From positions 1 to 50,407 of the forward strand of contig ML014248.1 in NCBI GenBank assembly GCA_003615045.1: DNA of 50,407 nucleotides, written 5' to 3'. This DNA comes from Caulochytrium protostelioides. Taxonomy: Eukaryota; Chytridiomycota; Caulochytriomycetes; Caulochytriales; Caulochytriaceae. Shown here in pieces: positions 50,033 through 50,407 of this stretch; the first letter of the stretch is position 1, and each line of letters starts with the position of its first letter. The notes under the pieces are model-generated. The model was not told where the DNA came from, made no database searches, and saw nothing but the letters and a program-made list of their open reading frames with translations. The translations under genes were made by a program, and so were the position numbers.

Positions 50033-50354
50033 AGGACGCCCGGATCAGGCGGCATGGGCGCACGCGGCAGCGCGCCCGCGCATCGCCGCGCGAGCAGCGG
50101 TCTCCAGCCCGATCCCGGACCACGATCCCGCTGGAGTGATCCTGCGGTTGCGCCATGCAGGACGGGATGATGCCCCAAGACCCCCCCGAGCTCTCCATCA
50201 CACCCTCCGCAGCTTCCTCCCCCGCTGGTCTGCTTTCATTGCTGTGACGGATTGCCTGCTGCGATCCTTTCGACGCTCCCCTTGGTCGACATCGAATTCC
50301 CGTCCCGTTCCCGCGGCCACTCCCCAGCCAACGCTGAGTGCTTCCGAGTTCACG

Positions 50355-50407
50355 ATGGCCCCATCACAGAAGCAGCCGCCGGCGGCGCCGGCGCAGACTC
50401 ACCGCGT
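50355..50407 (+). CDS. Start of an unidentified gene (3' partial)
   Basis: ATG at 50355 (context CACGATGGCC) opens a frame to the window end reading MAPSQKQPPAAPAQTHR. The upstream sequence is pyrimidine-rich with CCTCCGCAG-like acceptors, so a 5'-UTR intron is possible. A 27-codon upstream frame from 50155 ends before it. Too little is visible to assign a function. Confidence 0.4.
   Translation, partial: MAPSQKQPPAAPAQTHR

Noticed and set aside
1-50407. CRISPR array or bacterial operon structure
   Set aside because: No direct-repeat/spacer organisation is present, and introns plus eukaryote-only genes show this is nuclear DNA.

Overview
The window is GC-rich eukaryotic nuclear DNA from what looks like an early-diverging, flagellated (zoosporic, chytrid-like) fungus. 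Three things support this. Housekeeping genes carry short spliceosomal introns: five supported introns of 130-346 nt, all with GTAAG/GTAAA donors and AG acceptors. A fungal-type Rxt2 subunit of the Rpd3L histone deacetylase complex is present. A DZIP1/Iguana-like protein, normally restricted to organisms that build cilia, is also present. The species is inferred only to this level; nothing in the window names it.

Layout. Bases 1-918 hold the 3' end of a threonine-rich, mucin-like membrane protein whose cytoplasmic tail carries two NPLY motifs. Bases 919-5000 form a less GC-rich accessory stretch with a relic of a Fanzor/TnpB-type nuclease C-terminus and a frame-broken coding region. Bases 5000-9200 show no convincing gene. 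A large secreted or membrane protein of unknown function (9211-12477) follows.

Bases 13666-37316 are a conserved gene block. It holds Rpt2 (26S proteasome ATPase), Rrp8 (25S rRNA methyltransferase), a Ydj1-type Hsp40 with a CaaX box, eIF2B delta, an ECH1-type dienoyl-CoA isomerase, Vps27/Hrs (ESCRT-0), cullin-4 and DZIP1. Pairs are mostly convergent (Rpt2/Rrp8, eIF2B-delta/ECH1, Cul4/DZIP1) or divergent (ECH1/Vps27), with short 3'-3' gaps of 135-377 bp. Starts and introns were reassigned by reading splice sites. Rpt2's first coding exon is just the ATG. Ydj1's first exon encodes 19 residues. ECH1 and Rrp8 each gain a first exon.

Bases 38530-40270 hold a second, longer but frameshifted Fanzor-like relic homologous to the one at about 970-1345. 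It is followed by an orphan, lower-GC secreted protein gene (40441-42042). The right end carries Dus4 (tRNA dihydrouridine synthase), a doubtful minus-strand gene, Rxt2, a long repeat-rich intergenic region, and a promoter-like 13-bp tandem array plus TATA box ahead of a gene that starts at the window edge.

The genes are general housekeeping functions and do not form one pathway. The unusual material is the mucin-like NPLY protein, the large orphan protein at 9.2-12.5 kb, the two Fanzor relics and the orphan secreted protein.
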